Assembly (NCBI GenBank): GCA_900116485.1 | Contig: FPAX01000003.1 | Coordinates: 1 to 64,000, forward strand | Source of the DNA: Selenomonas sp. GACV-9 | GTDB taxonomy: Bacteria > Bacillota > Negativicutes > Selenomonadales > Selenomonadaceae | Direction of reading: 5' to 3' | DNA: 64,000 nucleotides | Part shown: positions 50,061 through 58,173 of the stretch, piece by piece | Layout: every line of letters begins with the position of its first letter | Numbering within the stretch: position 1 is the first letter of the stretch | Translations under genes and position numbers: made by a program | Notes under the pieces: model-generated | Database searches by the model: none | What the model saw: the letters and a program-made list of their open reading frames with translations, nothing else | What the model was told of the DNA's origin: nothing

Positions 50061-51205
50061 TCTACCAACTCCAATGCAATCGCCTCGCCCATACCCCCTG
50101 CGCCAGCAATCGACAGAATGCCGCGGCCGCCGCCAGCTGCCTGCAGCGACTTGATAAGATGGGCGAGCAGGATGGCCCCCGACGCACCATACGGGTGGCC
50201 GTAGGCCAGCGCTCCGCCAAACCGGTTGTACTTTTCTATGCAGTCTGGATGTGCGCGCTCAAACAGCACATCGATGACGGCGAAGGCCTCGTTGAACTCG
50301 ATGGCCTGCAGATCCTCATAGCGCCAGCCAAGCCGCGCTAGCAGGCCATCCGCCGTGCGCATGGCCCCGCGCGGACTCTGAGCAGGACTGCCGCCCACGG
50401 CAGCCGTGCCCACGATGCGTGCCAGCGGCCGCCGTCCATAACGCCGCAGATAATTGCCCGCTGCCAGCACCGCAAAGGCTGCGCCGTCATTGATCGAGCA
50501 GGCCGTCCCTGCCGTAAGGGTCGTGCCCTCGCCCAAGAGCAATGGCAAGCGGTCGAGGAGGCGCTGATTCATATGCAGGCGGATACCATCATCACGCGCC
50601 CATCCCTGAACCGGCACGATCACATCCTGCAGGACACCTGTCTTAGCGGCAGCTGCCGCCCGCGCATGCGAGCACAGGGCCCATTTTTCGAGTGCGCCCC
50701 GCGTTATCCCCTCTGCTGCCGCCACGCGCTCAGCGCCACGCAGCATCGTATCAGGAGCCATATCGTCGGGGGCGAACTGCGCCGTATAGTATCTGCCATC
50801 CCCCTGCGGCGTCAAGCCATAGCGGTCATCCAGCGGCGCGTAGGTCCGCAAGGGCTGCAGCGACGAGCTTTCCAATCCACCCGCAAGCCATATCTCCCCT
50901 TGGTAACTTGCGATTTTCGCATAAGCCATCCCTATTGCCGCAGCCGCTGACGCGCACTGCATGTCAATGGTGCAGGCTGGTACCTCCTCGGGAAGTCCAG
51001 CCAGCAGCGCCATAAGCCGCGTGATGTTGCCACCAGTTCCCACGGCATTGCCCCCCAGGATGCCATCCACTGCCGTCAGCTCACACCGCCGCAGCAGCGC
51101 CTTTACTACCTCAGCCCCCAGCACCTCGGGCCGTATCGCCTTGAACTTTCCGTTCTTGCCGACAATCGGTGTCCGCAGCACATCGAGTACATATACCTCC
51201 TGCAT
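50057..51205 (-). CDS. Thiolase-family protein (YhfS-like), second catalytic Cys missing
   Basis: A 382-residue thiolase fold protein. The nucleophilic Cys84 (DMQCASAAAAIG), NEAF and the GHPYGASGA His motif are present. The C-terminal CxGGG motif, whose Cys is the acid/base in normal thiolases, reads SIAGAGGMG: Ala replaces that Cys. It may thus catalyse a different or impaired Claisen step. Its start sits just below bioY and its stop overlaps the ligase start by ATGA-type coupling (50057-50060). Confidence 0.83.
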   Translation of the reverse strand: MQEVYVLDVLRTPIVGKNGKFKAIRPEVLGAEVVKALLRRCELTAVDGILGGNAVGTGGNITRLMALLAGLPEEVPACTIDMQCASAAAAIGMAYAKIASYQGEIWLAGGLESSSLQPLRTYAPLDDRYGLTPQGDGRYYTAQFAPDDMAPDTMLRGAERVAAAEGITRGALEKWALCSHARAAAAAKTGVLQDVIVPVQGWARDDGIRLHMNQRLLDRLPLLLGEGTTLTAGTACSINDGAAFAVLAAGNYLRRYGRRPLARIVGTAAVGGSPAQSPRGAMRTADGLLARLGWRYEDLQAIEFNEAFAVIDVLFERAHPDCIEKYNRFGGALAYGHPYGASGAILLAHLIKSLQAAGGGRGILSIAGAGGMGEAIALELVE

Positions 51206-51207
51206 AC

Positions 51208-51774
51208 TTAAAGATTTTCCAGCATCTTATTGACGCGCACGCCGATAAATGCCGCCAGCAGCGCCTTCATGATATCGCCGGGGATAAAGGGAAACACCGC
51301 CATGACAAGGCCCTGCCAGAGGCCGACCTGCATGACCAGCATCATCGAGATCAAACCGCCCACATACGTGAGAGGCACGCCCACCAGCACTGCCACCAGC
51401 GCATAGCGGCGAAACGCGATGGCTTTACCCTTGAGCAGGCTGACCAGCAGACAGACAAAGGGCCAGCCAAAGTAAAAGCCCCCCGTCGGCCCTAAGAGAC
51501 GGCCAAGACCGCCCATGCCGCCTGGAAATACCGGCAGCCCCACCGCCCCTAAGAACACGTAGGCCGCAATCGTGATAAAAGTAAGTTTCGGCGGCAGTAC
51601 GAGTGCCGTCACCGTAAGGGCCACCGTCAATGCCGTCACCAGGCCCGGCGTAAATGGCAGCGGAAATGATATGAATGCCGACACACAGCAGAAAGCCAGA
51701 CAAAGAGCCATCTTCGTCATCTGCCGCGTCGTGAATTTTTCTTCTGGTAATGCCATTGCTGTTTCTTTCTGCAT
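51208..51774 (-). CDS. bioY: Biotin transporter S component BioY
   Basis: A 188-residue six-helix membrane protein binding biotin for uptake by an ECF or solitary mechanism. The signature GLPVFPGGMGGLGRLLGPTG followed by GFYFGWP is near residue 80-105. It is the second gene of the operon, ending 2 nt before the thiolase start. No bioM/bioN genes are adjacent; the general ECF module must come from elsewhere. I could not see a clear BirA operator upstream. Confidence 0.93.
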   Translation of the reverse strand: MQKETAMALPEEKFTTRQMTKMALCLAFCCVSAFISFPLPFTPGLVTALTVALTVTALVLPPKLTFITIAAYVFLGAVGLPVFPGGMGGLGRLLGPTGGFYFGWPFVCLLVSLLKGKAIAFRRYALVAVLVGVPLTYVGGLISMMLVMQVGLWQGLVMAVFPFIPGDIMKALLAAFIGVRVNKMLENL

Positions 51775-51807
51775 AATAAAGACCTGCCTTAACCGAATAG
51801 ATTGATT

Positions 51808-52353
51808 TCACTGCCAGGCAAAAGATGCTGTGCAGCGTTTCCCTTGCAAAAACCTTCCCTTTGACCAGTCAACAAACACAAAACCCGCATACGCCGCATG
51901 GGAAAAGCGCATGGAAAGCTTTGCTGTCCCTGCCGGACGCTGCGCCAAGAGCTTTTCGAGCAGCAACAGTCCGGGAATCACGGGCGTCTCCCGCTGATGG
52001 ATGATATTCGTGTCACCAACAGCTGCTGTAAATCCCCAAACCTCAGCAGCGCTGACCTCCCAACGTTCCAGCTCCGTCTGTTGACTTGTCAAATCTGACT
52101 GGTCAACTTTTGACAAATCAACATCTTGCTGGGGCTTATGACCAAGCAGCATGGTCACTAAAAGCTGCTCTCCGCAGGCCTTGCAGCAGACCCTCATAAG
52201 ATTATGTCGGTCTTTAAGCACCTGCAATTCCTCAACCTGCCTTCTGTCAGTTCCCGCTGACCATTCAGCACGCATGATAGCGGCGCCGGAAAACTTTTCT
52301 CCCTGCAGGCGCGCGAGCACCTTAGCCAGTGACCGTAAATGATTCGTACTCAT
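51808..52353 (-). CDS. MaoC/FabZ-like hotdog-fold protein
   Basis: A 181-residue protein from the ATG at 52353 (GGGAGG 7 nt upstream). The second half carries AVGDTNIIHQRETPVIPGLLLLEKL (114-134), matching the hydratase-type D-x-N-x-x-H motif (Asp114, Asn116, His119) of MaoC-like enoyl-CoA hydratases. The N-terminal half is unlike known families and includes VDLSKVDQSDLTSQ (78-91), encoded by three palindrome copies. It is first in the operon with bioY, thiolase and ligase, suggesting a fatty-acyl or pimelate-like chain-building step. Confidence 0.65.
   Translation of the reverse strand: MSTNHLRSLAKVLARLQGEKFSGAAIMRAEWSAGTDRRQVEELQVLKDRHNLMRVCCKACGEQLLVTMLLGHKPQQDVDLSKVDQSDLTSQQTELERWEVSAAEVWGFTAAVGDTNIIHQRETPVIPGLLLLEKLLAQRPAGTAKLSMRFSHAAYAGFVFVDWSKGRFLQGKRCTASFAWQ
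51861..51872. repeat. Single palindrome in the hotdog gene
   Basis: Perfect TTGACCAGTCAA, read as VDWSK. Confidence 0.85.
52081..52121. repeat. Triple palindrome array in the hotdog gene
   Basis: TTGACTTGTCAA (52081-52092), CTGACTGGTCAA (52095-52106) and TTGACAAATCAA (52110-52121, one mismatch); spacing 14 and 15 bp. Encodes VDLSKVDQSDLTSQ. Confidence 0.92.
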
Positions 52354-52378
52354 CCCTTGACCTCCCGCAAACACTCTC

Positions 52379-52407
52379 ATTATAAACACCGTTTCTTCTT
52401 TCGTCAA
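52379..52407 (-). promoter_or_regulatory. Promoter of the hotdog-bioY operon
   Basis: TTGACG (52402-52407), 17-nt spacer, TATAAT (52379-52384). Two GGTTRAC half-sites (one at the -35 box, one about 20 nt upstream of it) are possible regulator contacts but do not form the inverted BirA operator. Confidence 0.75.
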
Positions 52408-52451
52408 CCATATGTCGATAATTAAGTTAACCAACTTCATACATAAGATTA

Positions 52452-52480
52452 TTGCTGGTTGCTGTCTTTCCTGCTATACT
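52452..52480 (+). promoter_or_regulatory. Promoter of the U32 gene
   Basis: TTGCTG (52452-52457), 17-nt spacer, TATACT (52475-52480). Confidence 0.6.
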
Positions 52481-52536
52481 TATATATTGGATTAATTAGT
52501 TATTAAAAATGTTTATAAAAGGGGTTTATTAATATC

Positions 52537-54486
52537 ATGATTCTTAATCGTAAATCGGTAGAGCTGTTGGCACCGGCTGGCACTTGGGATGCCCTCGTAG
52601 CTGGTGTTGAATCAGGTGCCGATGCCTGCTACCTCGGCGGCAAGCACTTTAATATGCGCATGCACGAAGGCGATTTCAACTTCGACGACGAGATGCTCAA
52701 GAAGGCCATCGCCTACACCCACGAGCATGATGTCAAGCTCTACATCACCCTCAACAACCTCATCAGCGACGAAGAGGTTCCAGCCCTGCGGGAGTACCTC
52801 GCTTACCTTAACGAAATCAAGCCGGATGCCCTGCTCGTGCAGGATTTTGCCGTGCTCGAACTCGTTCATGAAATGGGTATCGACATCCCCATCCATACGT
52901 CGGTCATGATGAACACCCACAACGAGCATGCCATCGAAAAACTCAAGGAATACGGCATCACCCGCATCGTCGTTGGCCGTGAGATGACGCTCTCCGAGCT
53001 CAGCCTGTTCCGCGAGCGCACGGGCATCGAAGTCGAATACTTCATGCATGGCGACATGTGCATGAGCGAAAGCGGCCAGTGCATCCACTCGGGCGTCGTC
53101 TTCGGCCAGAGCGGCAACCGCGGCCGCTGCCTCAAACCTTGCCGCTGGGCTTACTCGCTGATTGACGAGGAAACCGGCGAAGTCCTCGATAAGGACAGCG
53201 ACGGCGCTTACAAGCTGGCCCTCAAGGACATGTGCATGTACCGCTCGATTCCTCAGCTTATCCAGGCTGGCGTCTTCTCCTTCAAGATTGAAGGCCGCAT
53301 GCGCCCGGCACCGTTCATCCGCCGCATCGTCTCCACTTACCGCAAGGCCATCGATGCTTATCTGGCTGACCCCATGGGCTATCAGGTCGACGAAGAAGGC
53401 TGGAAGAGCCTCTACGAGAACCGCGCCCGCGACTTCACGACCACCTTTGCCTTTGGCAGCACCACCAAGGACGACATCGGCATGACCGGCGAGCGCGAGC
53501 CGCGTTTCTTCAGCGATGCAGTAAAAGAGGCTGGCTTCCAGGATGAAATCCTCAAGCAGGAGGCCGACATCAACAAGGAAAATGCGGCTCATCGCACCCT
53601 TAGCGTCCGCGTAAACACCATCGAGTCGGCCAAGGCCGCTGTCGATAACGGCGCCGATGTCATCTACGTCGGCGGCGAGGCCTTCCGCCCGTTCCGCCCA
53701 TGGACGCTGGCGGAATACGCCGACATCATCGCCTATGCCAAGGGCAAGGCCAAAGTCGTCATCAACACGCCGCGCACCACCATGCGCCGGGAATGCGGCG
53801 AGCTTGAGCAGTTTCTGACGGCGGTTTCCTCCCGTCCGGAGCTTGCCGCCGATGGCATCATGGTCAGCAACCTGGGTTCACTGAAACTTGCCAAGCAGTA
53901 CACCAAGCTGCCGGTTCAGGCTGACGTTTCGTTTAACCTCTTTAACCATCTGGCTGCCAAGTTCCTCAAGGAGAACGGCCTCACCCAGGTCTGCTCCTCG
54001 CTGGAGCTTTCCTTCGAGCAGCTGCGCGAGATCGTCGAAAGCTCCGAGCTGCCCATTGAGACCATCATCCACGGCTCCTACGAGTCCATGATTTGCGACC
54101 ACAATATCCCCGGCATGTCCCTGCCCCAGTATAACGACCTCGACAATCCCGAGGTGCTCGACCGCCGCTACGCCCTGGTGGACAATGCCAAGGAAAAGCA
54201 CTCCATCCGCATCGACCAGTTCGACCGCAACCATATCTACTTTGCCAAGGACCTCTGCCTCTATCCATATCTTGCAAAATTCAACGGCATTGCTTCCTAC
54301 CGCATCGAGGCTCAGGACTACACGCCGGAATTTACGGGCAAAGTCACGAAAATCTATCGTGAGGCCTTAGACGCCCTGGCAGCTGGTCAAGAAATTAACC
54401 AGTCAAGACTTGCGGAACTCAAACAGGGCCCCCGCGAGCTTGGCCTTGGTACCTACCGCTTCCGCCAGAGCCGCAATTCCATCTGA
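52537..54486 (+). CDS. Peptidase U32 family protein (RlhA/TrhP-related)
   Basis: A 649-residue protein. The N-terminal U32 domain begins ELLAPAGTWDALVAGVESGADACYLGG; the conserved Cys-rich block (MHGDMCMSESGQCIHS then GNRGRCLKPCRW, 165-205) is followed by FKIEGRMRPAPFI. A second U32-like half with VDNGADVIYVGG near residue 368 and a C-terminal domain complete it. Family members hydroxylate 23S rRNA or tRNA uridine/cytidine rather than cleave protein, and the Cys probably bind a metal or Fe-S cluster. Degenerate palindromes lie near its 3' end. Confidence 0.88.
   Translation: MILNRKSVELLAPAGTWDALVAGVESGADACYLGGKHFNMRMHEGDFNFDDEMLKKAIAYTHEHDVKLYITLNNLISDEEVPALREYLAYLNEIKPDALLVQDFAVLELVHEMGIDIPIHTSVMMNTHNEHAIEKLKEYGITRIVVGREMTLSELSLFRERTGIEVEYFMHGDMCMSESGQCIHSGVVFGQSGNRGRCLKPCRWAYSLIDEETGEVLDKDSDGAYKLALKDMCMYRSIPQLIQAGVFSFKIEGRMRPAPFIRRIVSTYRKAIDAYLADPMGYQVDEEGWKSLYENRARDFTTTFAFGSTTKDDIGMTGEREPRFFSDAVKEAGFQDEILKQEADINKENAAHRTLSVRVNTIESAKAAVDNGADVIYVGGEAFRPFRPWTLAEYADIIAYAKGKAKVVINTPRTTMRRECGELEQFLTAVSSRPELAADGIMVSNLGSLKLAKQYTKLPVQADVSFNLFNHLAAKFLKENGLTQVCSSLELSFEQLREIVESSELPIETIIHGSYESMICDHNIPGMSLPQYNDLDNPEVLDRRYALVDNAKEKHSIRIDQFDRNHIYFAKDLCLYPYLAKFNGIASYRIEAQDYTPEFTGKVTKIYREALDALAAGQEINQSRLAELKQGPRELGLGTYRFRQSRNSI
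54381..54406. repeat. Degenerate palindromes in the U32 gene
   Basis: A half copy (CAGCTGGTCAA) and TTAACCAGTCAA at 54395-54406, about 14-15 bp apart; read as AGQEINQS. Confidence 0.5.
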
Positions 54487-54502
54487 CCCATATAGCAAAA
54501 CG

Positions 54503-54528
54503 CCCTCCGGTAGTGATGTGCCGGAGGG
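54503..54528 (+). terminator. Terminator-like hairpin after the U32 gene
   Basis: CCCTCCGG pairs with CCGGAGGG around a 10-nt loop; no clear T-run follows, so it may be only partial. Confidence 0.5.
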
Positions 54529-54552
54529 TGTCTTCAGAAAGGATACGTATAA

Positions 54553-55851
54553 ATGGAAGAACAGAAATACATTGGCCCTGAGGCCATCATCGAAAAGAAA
54601 AAGAAATATATCATGCCGTGCCTCGCGCATTTCTACTCAAATCCCCAGCAGATGGTCAAGGGCTCGATGCAGTACCTCTGGGACAGCAACGGCAAGAAAT
54701 ACCTCGATATGTACGCCGGAGTATCCGTCATGAACTGCGGTCACTGCAATCCCGAAATCACGGCCAAGATCAAAGCTCAGGTCGATAAGCTCCAGCATGT
54801 CTGCAACATCTACCTGACCGAAAACTTCGTCAACCTTGCCGAAAAACTGGCTGAAGTAACGCCGGGAGACCTGCAAAAATCCTTCTTCTGCTCCACGGGC
54901 TCCGAGGCCACCGAGGGCGCCCTGCTGCTGGCAGAAGTCTACAGCGGCAACAGCGAGATCATCTCCCTGCGCCAAGGCCTGCACGGTCGCACGAAACTTG
55001 GCATGAGCGTCACGGGTCTTACCATGTGGCGCACAGCGCCGACGCCAGTAGGCGGCATCCACTTTGCCCCGAACCCCAACTGCTACCGCTGCCCCATGAA
55101 CAAGAAATTCCCGGAATGCGACTACGCCTGCGCCAACGCCATCGAAGACCTCATCAAGACGGCAACATCCGGACACCCGGGCGCTTTCATCGCCGAGACG
55201 ATCCAAGGCAACGCCGGCTGTGTGGTACCGCCGAAGGGCTACTTCAAACGCGTCAAGGAAATCCTGGAAAAATACAACACCCTGCTGATTATCGACGAGG
55301 TTCAGACGGGCTTTGCCCGCACGGGCAAGCTCTTTGCCATCGAAAACTACGATGTCGTTCCCGACATCATGTGCATGGCGAAAGCCCTGGGCAATGGCAC
55401 GCCGATTTCGGCCTTTATCGCCAGTGCCAAGATTGCTGATACCTATACCCGCCCCGGCGCCTCGACGCTCGGCGGCAACCCGGTTTCCTCGGAGGCAGCC
55501 CTGGCCGTCCTCGACTACATCGAGGAGCATAAGCTTGCCCAGAACGCCATGGAGCGCGGTGAGCAGCTGCGAGCCGGCCTGCGCGAACTCCAGAAGAAAC
55601 ATCCCGTCATCGGCGATGTCCGCGGCCTCGGCCTTATGGACGGTGCCGAATTCATCCACGCCGACGGCTCCGAGGCCCCCGAAATCCTCGATGACGTCCT
55701 AGAGACCCTCAAGGACCGCGGCTTCATCATCGGCAAGAACGGCGTAGGCCGCAACGTCATGGCCTTCCAGCCGCCCCTTGTCATCACCAAAGAAAACGTC
55801 GACGACGTGCTCAACGCCATCGACATGGTTCTGACGGAGAAAAACCTCTGA
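54553..55851 (+). CDS. Class III aminotransferase (PLP)
   Basis: A 432-residue PLP enzyme of the acetylornithine/4-aminobutyrate/AGXT2 group. STGSEATEGAL binds the phosphate near residue 115, IIDEVQTGFARTGK holds the PLP-contacting Asp near 245, and the Schiff-base Lys is in MAKALGNG near 277. Substrate cannot be told: omega-amino acids, alanine-glyoxylate and beta-alanine are options. Proximity to lysine decarboxylase makes a diamine link conceivable, but the genes are convergent and not one operon. Confidence 0.9.
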   Translation: MEEQKYIGPEAIIEKKKKYIMPCLAHFYSNPQQMVKGSMQYLWDSNGKKYLDMYAGVSVMNCGHCNPEITAKIKAQVDKLQHVCNIYLTENFVNLAEKLAEVTPGDLQKSFFCSTGSEATEGALLLAEVYSGNSEIISLRQGLHGRTKLGMSVTGLTMWRTAPTPVGGIHFAPNPNCYRCPMNKKFPECDYACANAIEDLIKTATSGHPGAFIAETIQGNAGCVVPPKGYFKRVKEILEKYNTLLIIDEVQTGFARTGKLFAIENYDVVPDIMCMAKALGNGTPISAFIASAKIADTYTRPGASTLGGNPVSSEAALAVLDYIEEHKLAQNAMERGEQLRAGLRELQKKHPVIGDVRGLGLMDGAEFIHADGSEAPEILDDVLETLKDRGFIIGKNGVGRNVMAFQPPLVITKENVDDVLNAIDMVLTEKNL

Positions 55852-55863
55852 TACCACACATAA

Positions 55864-55896
55864 AAATAGCCCCGCTACATCGTAGCGGGGCTATTT
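55864..55896. terminator. Bidirectional terminator
   Basis: A 15-bp perfect stem (AAATAGCCCCGCTAC with its complement) with a 3-nt loop; A and T runs on both sides serve the aminotransferase and the convergent small gene. Confidence 0.92.
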
Positions 55897-55905
55897 CTAT
55901 GTCAT

Positions 55906-56115
55906 TTACTCGGCCTCGTGCTCATGCACTTCGGCCTGTTCGTTCTTGAGTGCCTGGATTCCCTGCTGGAATTCCTCCATCGTCAGCGTGAAGTACGGCA
56001 GCGTTTTTAAAGCCTCGTATACTTCCTGCTGGGATTTGGCACCATCGAGCTTTTCCCCTACGGATTCTTCCGTCAGGGCATGCAGCAGCATATGCTCGAT
56101 CTCTGCTAATTCCAT
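55906..56115 (-). CDS. Small Nif11-like helical protein
   Basis: A 69-residue acidic protein, MELAEIEHMLLHALTEES then VGEKLDGAKSQQEVYEALKTL, PYFTLTMEEFQQGI. The spacing of helix, AKS-x-x-E-V and LT-x-EE-F recalls the Nif11 leader fold but there is no GG-type core peptide. GGAAG precedes the ATG. It lies downstream of the decarboxylase gene, separated by 55 nt containing a palindrome copy. Function unknown. Confidence 0.6.
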   Translation of the reverse strand: MELAEIEHMLLHALTEESVGEKLDGAKSQQEVYEALKTLPYFTLTMEEFQQGIQALKNEQAEVHEHEAE

Positions 56116-56148
56116 TCTGTATTTCTTCCTTTCTATACTGCTGCCAGT

Positions 56149-56160
56149 TTGACTTGTCAG
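56149..56160. repeat. Intergenic palindrome downstream of ldc
   Basis: TTGACTTGTCAG in the 55-nt gap between the decarboxylase stop and the small protein gene. Confidence 0.75.
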
Positions 56161-56170
56161 ATGTCAAAAG

Positions 56171-57352
56171 TCAGACAGCCGCCTCGGCATCATCGTCATT
56201 GCTGGTGCTCTGACGTGCCTCATACTCGGGCTGATCCTCAAAGATAACCGTCGGGGCCAGGTAGAAACCGTTGAAGCGCGTTGCGCTGACGCTGGTATAG
56301 GAACCCATCTCCGTTACGAGAAGGTTATCCCCCACCTGGAGCTGAGGCGCCATAAAGTCGCGATAGAGCACATCGATGCCATCGCAGCTCGGGCCGGCAA
56401 AGACCGACGGCTTCTTCTCCCCCTTGCCAAAGCAATGGAGCGGGTAGGTCCAATGGTCATACATGATGCCTGAGAAGCAACCATAGATACCCTCGTCGAG
56501 GATATACCACGGCGTGCCCGCCCGATCCTTGGTGCCGATAACCGAGGTCACGAGGTTGACCGCCGTGCCGCACATGTAGCGTCCCGGCTCCGTCCATACT
56601 GCCGTCTCCGGGAACAGGCGGTCAATCTGGCGGTTGATGGCCTCCATCATGGCTGCCAGATCCACCGCAAGCCCATCCGCATCGGGTACCGGGAAACCGC
56701 CGCCTATATCGAGATCGGTAAGGTGCATTCCGCGAGCTTCCGCCTCATCGAAAAGATTACGAACTAAGAGCAGGGCCTCTTCATAAGCCGCCGTCGACAG
56801 CGACTGGCTGCCAACGTGGAAGCAGATGCCCATCGCATGGAGGCCAGCCTTCTCTGCCTTCTCCAGCAAATCAAGGGCCTCATCCATCGGCGCGCCGAAC
56901 TTCGTATTGAGGTCGACAAGGGCCTTGTTGTTGCGGACCTGGATGCGCACCAGCACATCAGCCCCCGGCACGTATTTGGCCATCTTGTCGATTTCCGTCA
57001 CGTCATCAAAGGTGAACCGGCGCACACCATAGACAGCCGCCGCCTGCAGGCCACGCACATCCTTTACAGGATTGGCGTAAATCATCCGCGAACCCTCGAT
57101 GCCAAGCTCTGCCAGCGCTTCCATCTCGCCAGCCGAAGCCACATCGAAGTGGGAGCCAAGAGAAGCCAGCAGCTTGAGGATTTCCGGTGTCGGATTTGCC
57201 TTCATGGCATAATAAACACCAGCACTTGGCAAATGCTTGCGCATAAACTGGTAGTTTTCCTCAACTTTGTCCAGCGATGCGACCAGGAACGGCGTAGGAA
57301 TCCGCTCTGCCATCTTGTTCATTTCTTTTTCGGTGAGTCTGAAGCTTTTCAT
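56171..57352 (-). CDS. ldc: Lysine/ornithine decarboxylase, eukaryotic-ODC-like (fold III)
   Basis: A 393-residue PLP enzyme, the same length and near-identical motifs to Selenomonas ruminantium LDC/ODC. Lys51 (AMKANP) holds PLP; GGGF (218-220 region) and EPGRY (255-259) bind phosphate; Cys323 and Asp324 are the catalytic pair. Residues reported to allow lysine in the Selenomonas enzyme are all present: Ala44, Gly45, Val46, Pro54, Ser322. It would make cadaverine, which Selenomonas attaches to peptidoglycan to anchor the outer membrane. The ribosome binding site is weak. The upstream 200 nt are shared with the divergent PRTase. Confidence 0.95.
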   Translation of the reverse strand: MKSFRLTEKEMNKMAERIPTPFLVASLDKVEENYQFMRKHLPSAGVYYAMKANPTPEILKLLASLGSHFDVASAGEMEALAELGIEGSRMIYANPVKDVRGLQAAAVYGVRRFTFDDVTEIDKMAKYVPGADVLVRIQVRNNKALVDLNTKFGAPMDEALDLLEKAEKAGLHAMGICFHVGSQSLSTAAYEEALLLVRNLFDEAEARGMHLTDLDIGGGFPVPDADGLAVDLAAMMEAINRQIDRLFPETAVWTEPGRYMCGTAVNLVTSVIGTKDRAGTPWYILDEGIYGCFSGIMYDHWTYPLHCFGKGEKKPSVFAGPSCDGIDVLYRDFMAPQLQVGDNLLVTEMGSYTSVSATRFNGFYLAPTVIFEDQPEYEARQSTSNDDDAEAAV

Positions 57353-57495
57353 AACACATTAACACGACCTTATTGTATAAATTTAAGACCAAAAATTAAA
57401 GTTAGTCTCATGAAAGTATTCTATTACAAAATCCCGCATAGAACAAGGGATAAACCGCAATTTTATGCAACTTTTTATCTTCCTGTCAGATTGAT

Positions 57496-57524
57496 TTGCA
57501 CATAAGTTAGAAAGAGAGTATAAT
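57496..57524 (+). promoter_or_regulatory. Promoter of the PRTase gene
   Basis: TTGCAC (57496-57501), 17-nt spacer, TATAAT (57519-57524); GAGAGGTG follows before the ATG. Confidence 0.75.
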
Positions 57525-57553
57525 AGGTAGGTACTAAATGAGAGAGGTGTACT

Positions 57554-58108
57554 ATGGCTGATAGATTTTATGAATTGACTGTTGCAGGCTGCACGCGCTC
57601 CCTGCCTATCTTGAACGTCACGGATAAACTGGCCATCGCCGGCTTCATCATGCTCGGTGACCCTGACTTGACGCTCGCTTGCGCCAAGGAGCTGGCCAAG
57701 AAGGTTCCGGCCAATACCGACATCATCCTGACCGCTGAGACCAAGGGCATTCCTCTGGCTGCTGACCTGGCCCGCGAGCTTTCGATGCCGCGCTATATCG
57801 TTGCCCGCAAATCCGTCAAGGCCTACATGGAAAATGCCATCTGGGTCGAGGATATCTCCATCACGACCAAAGGCGTCCAGAACCTTTGCCTCGACGGTGT
57901 CGATGTTGACCGCATCAAAGGCAAGAACGTGCTGCTGCTCGACGATGTCATCAGCACGGGTGGCTCGATGAAAGCGCTGCGCGAGCTGACTGAAAAAGCC
58001 GGCGGCAACGTTGTCGGCGAAGCTTGCGTACTTGCCGAGGGTGATGCCTCCAAACGCAATGACATCATCTTCCTCGAGCCGCTGCCGCTCTTTGAAGCCC
58101 AGAACTGA
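57554..58108 (+). CDS. Type I phosphoribosyltransferase (adenine/xanthine PRTase-like)
   Basis: A 184-residue PRPP-dependent enzyme. The PRPP motif VLLLDDVISTGGS is near residues 125-137, preceded by a flexible-loop region (RKSVKAYMENAIWVE) like that of adenine PRTase. It could salvage a purine base or act in regulation as PurR/Xpt relatives do. Monocistronic with its own promoter and terminator. Substrate not assigned. Confidence 0.82.
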   Translation: MADRFYELTVAGCTRSLPILNVTDKLAIAGFIMLGDPDLTLACAKELAKKVPANTDIILTAETKGIPLAADLARELSMPRYIVARKSVKAYMENAIWVEDISITTKGVQNLCLDGVDVDRIKGKNVLLLDDVISTGGSMKALRELTEKAGGNVVGEACVLAEGDASKRNDIIFLEPLPLFEAQN

Positions 58109-58121
58109 TATAACCACTAAA

Positions 58122-58156
58122 AAATTCCGCAAAGGCCTTGCGCCCTTGCGGAATTT
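58122..58156. terminator. Bidirectional terminator
   Basis: AAATTCCGCAA pairs with TTGCGGAATTT; T-run on the plus side and A-run on the other. Confidence 0.88.
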
Positions 58157-58173
58157 TTCTATCTGCCAGTCAA

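Noticed and set aside
52402-52436. BirA operator upstream of the hotdog-bioY operon
   Set aside because: The GGTTRAC half-sites are in the same orientation instead of inverted and the spacing does not fit a BirA site.
55906-56115. RiPP precursor peptide of the Nif11 class
   Set aside because: Leader-like helix pattern only; no Gly-Gly cleavage site, no Cys/Ser/Thr-rich core and no maturation enzymes nearby.
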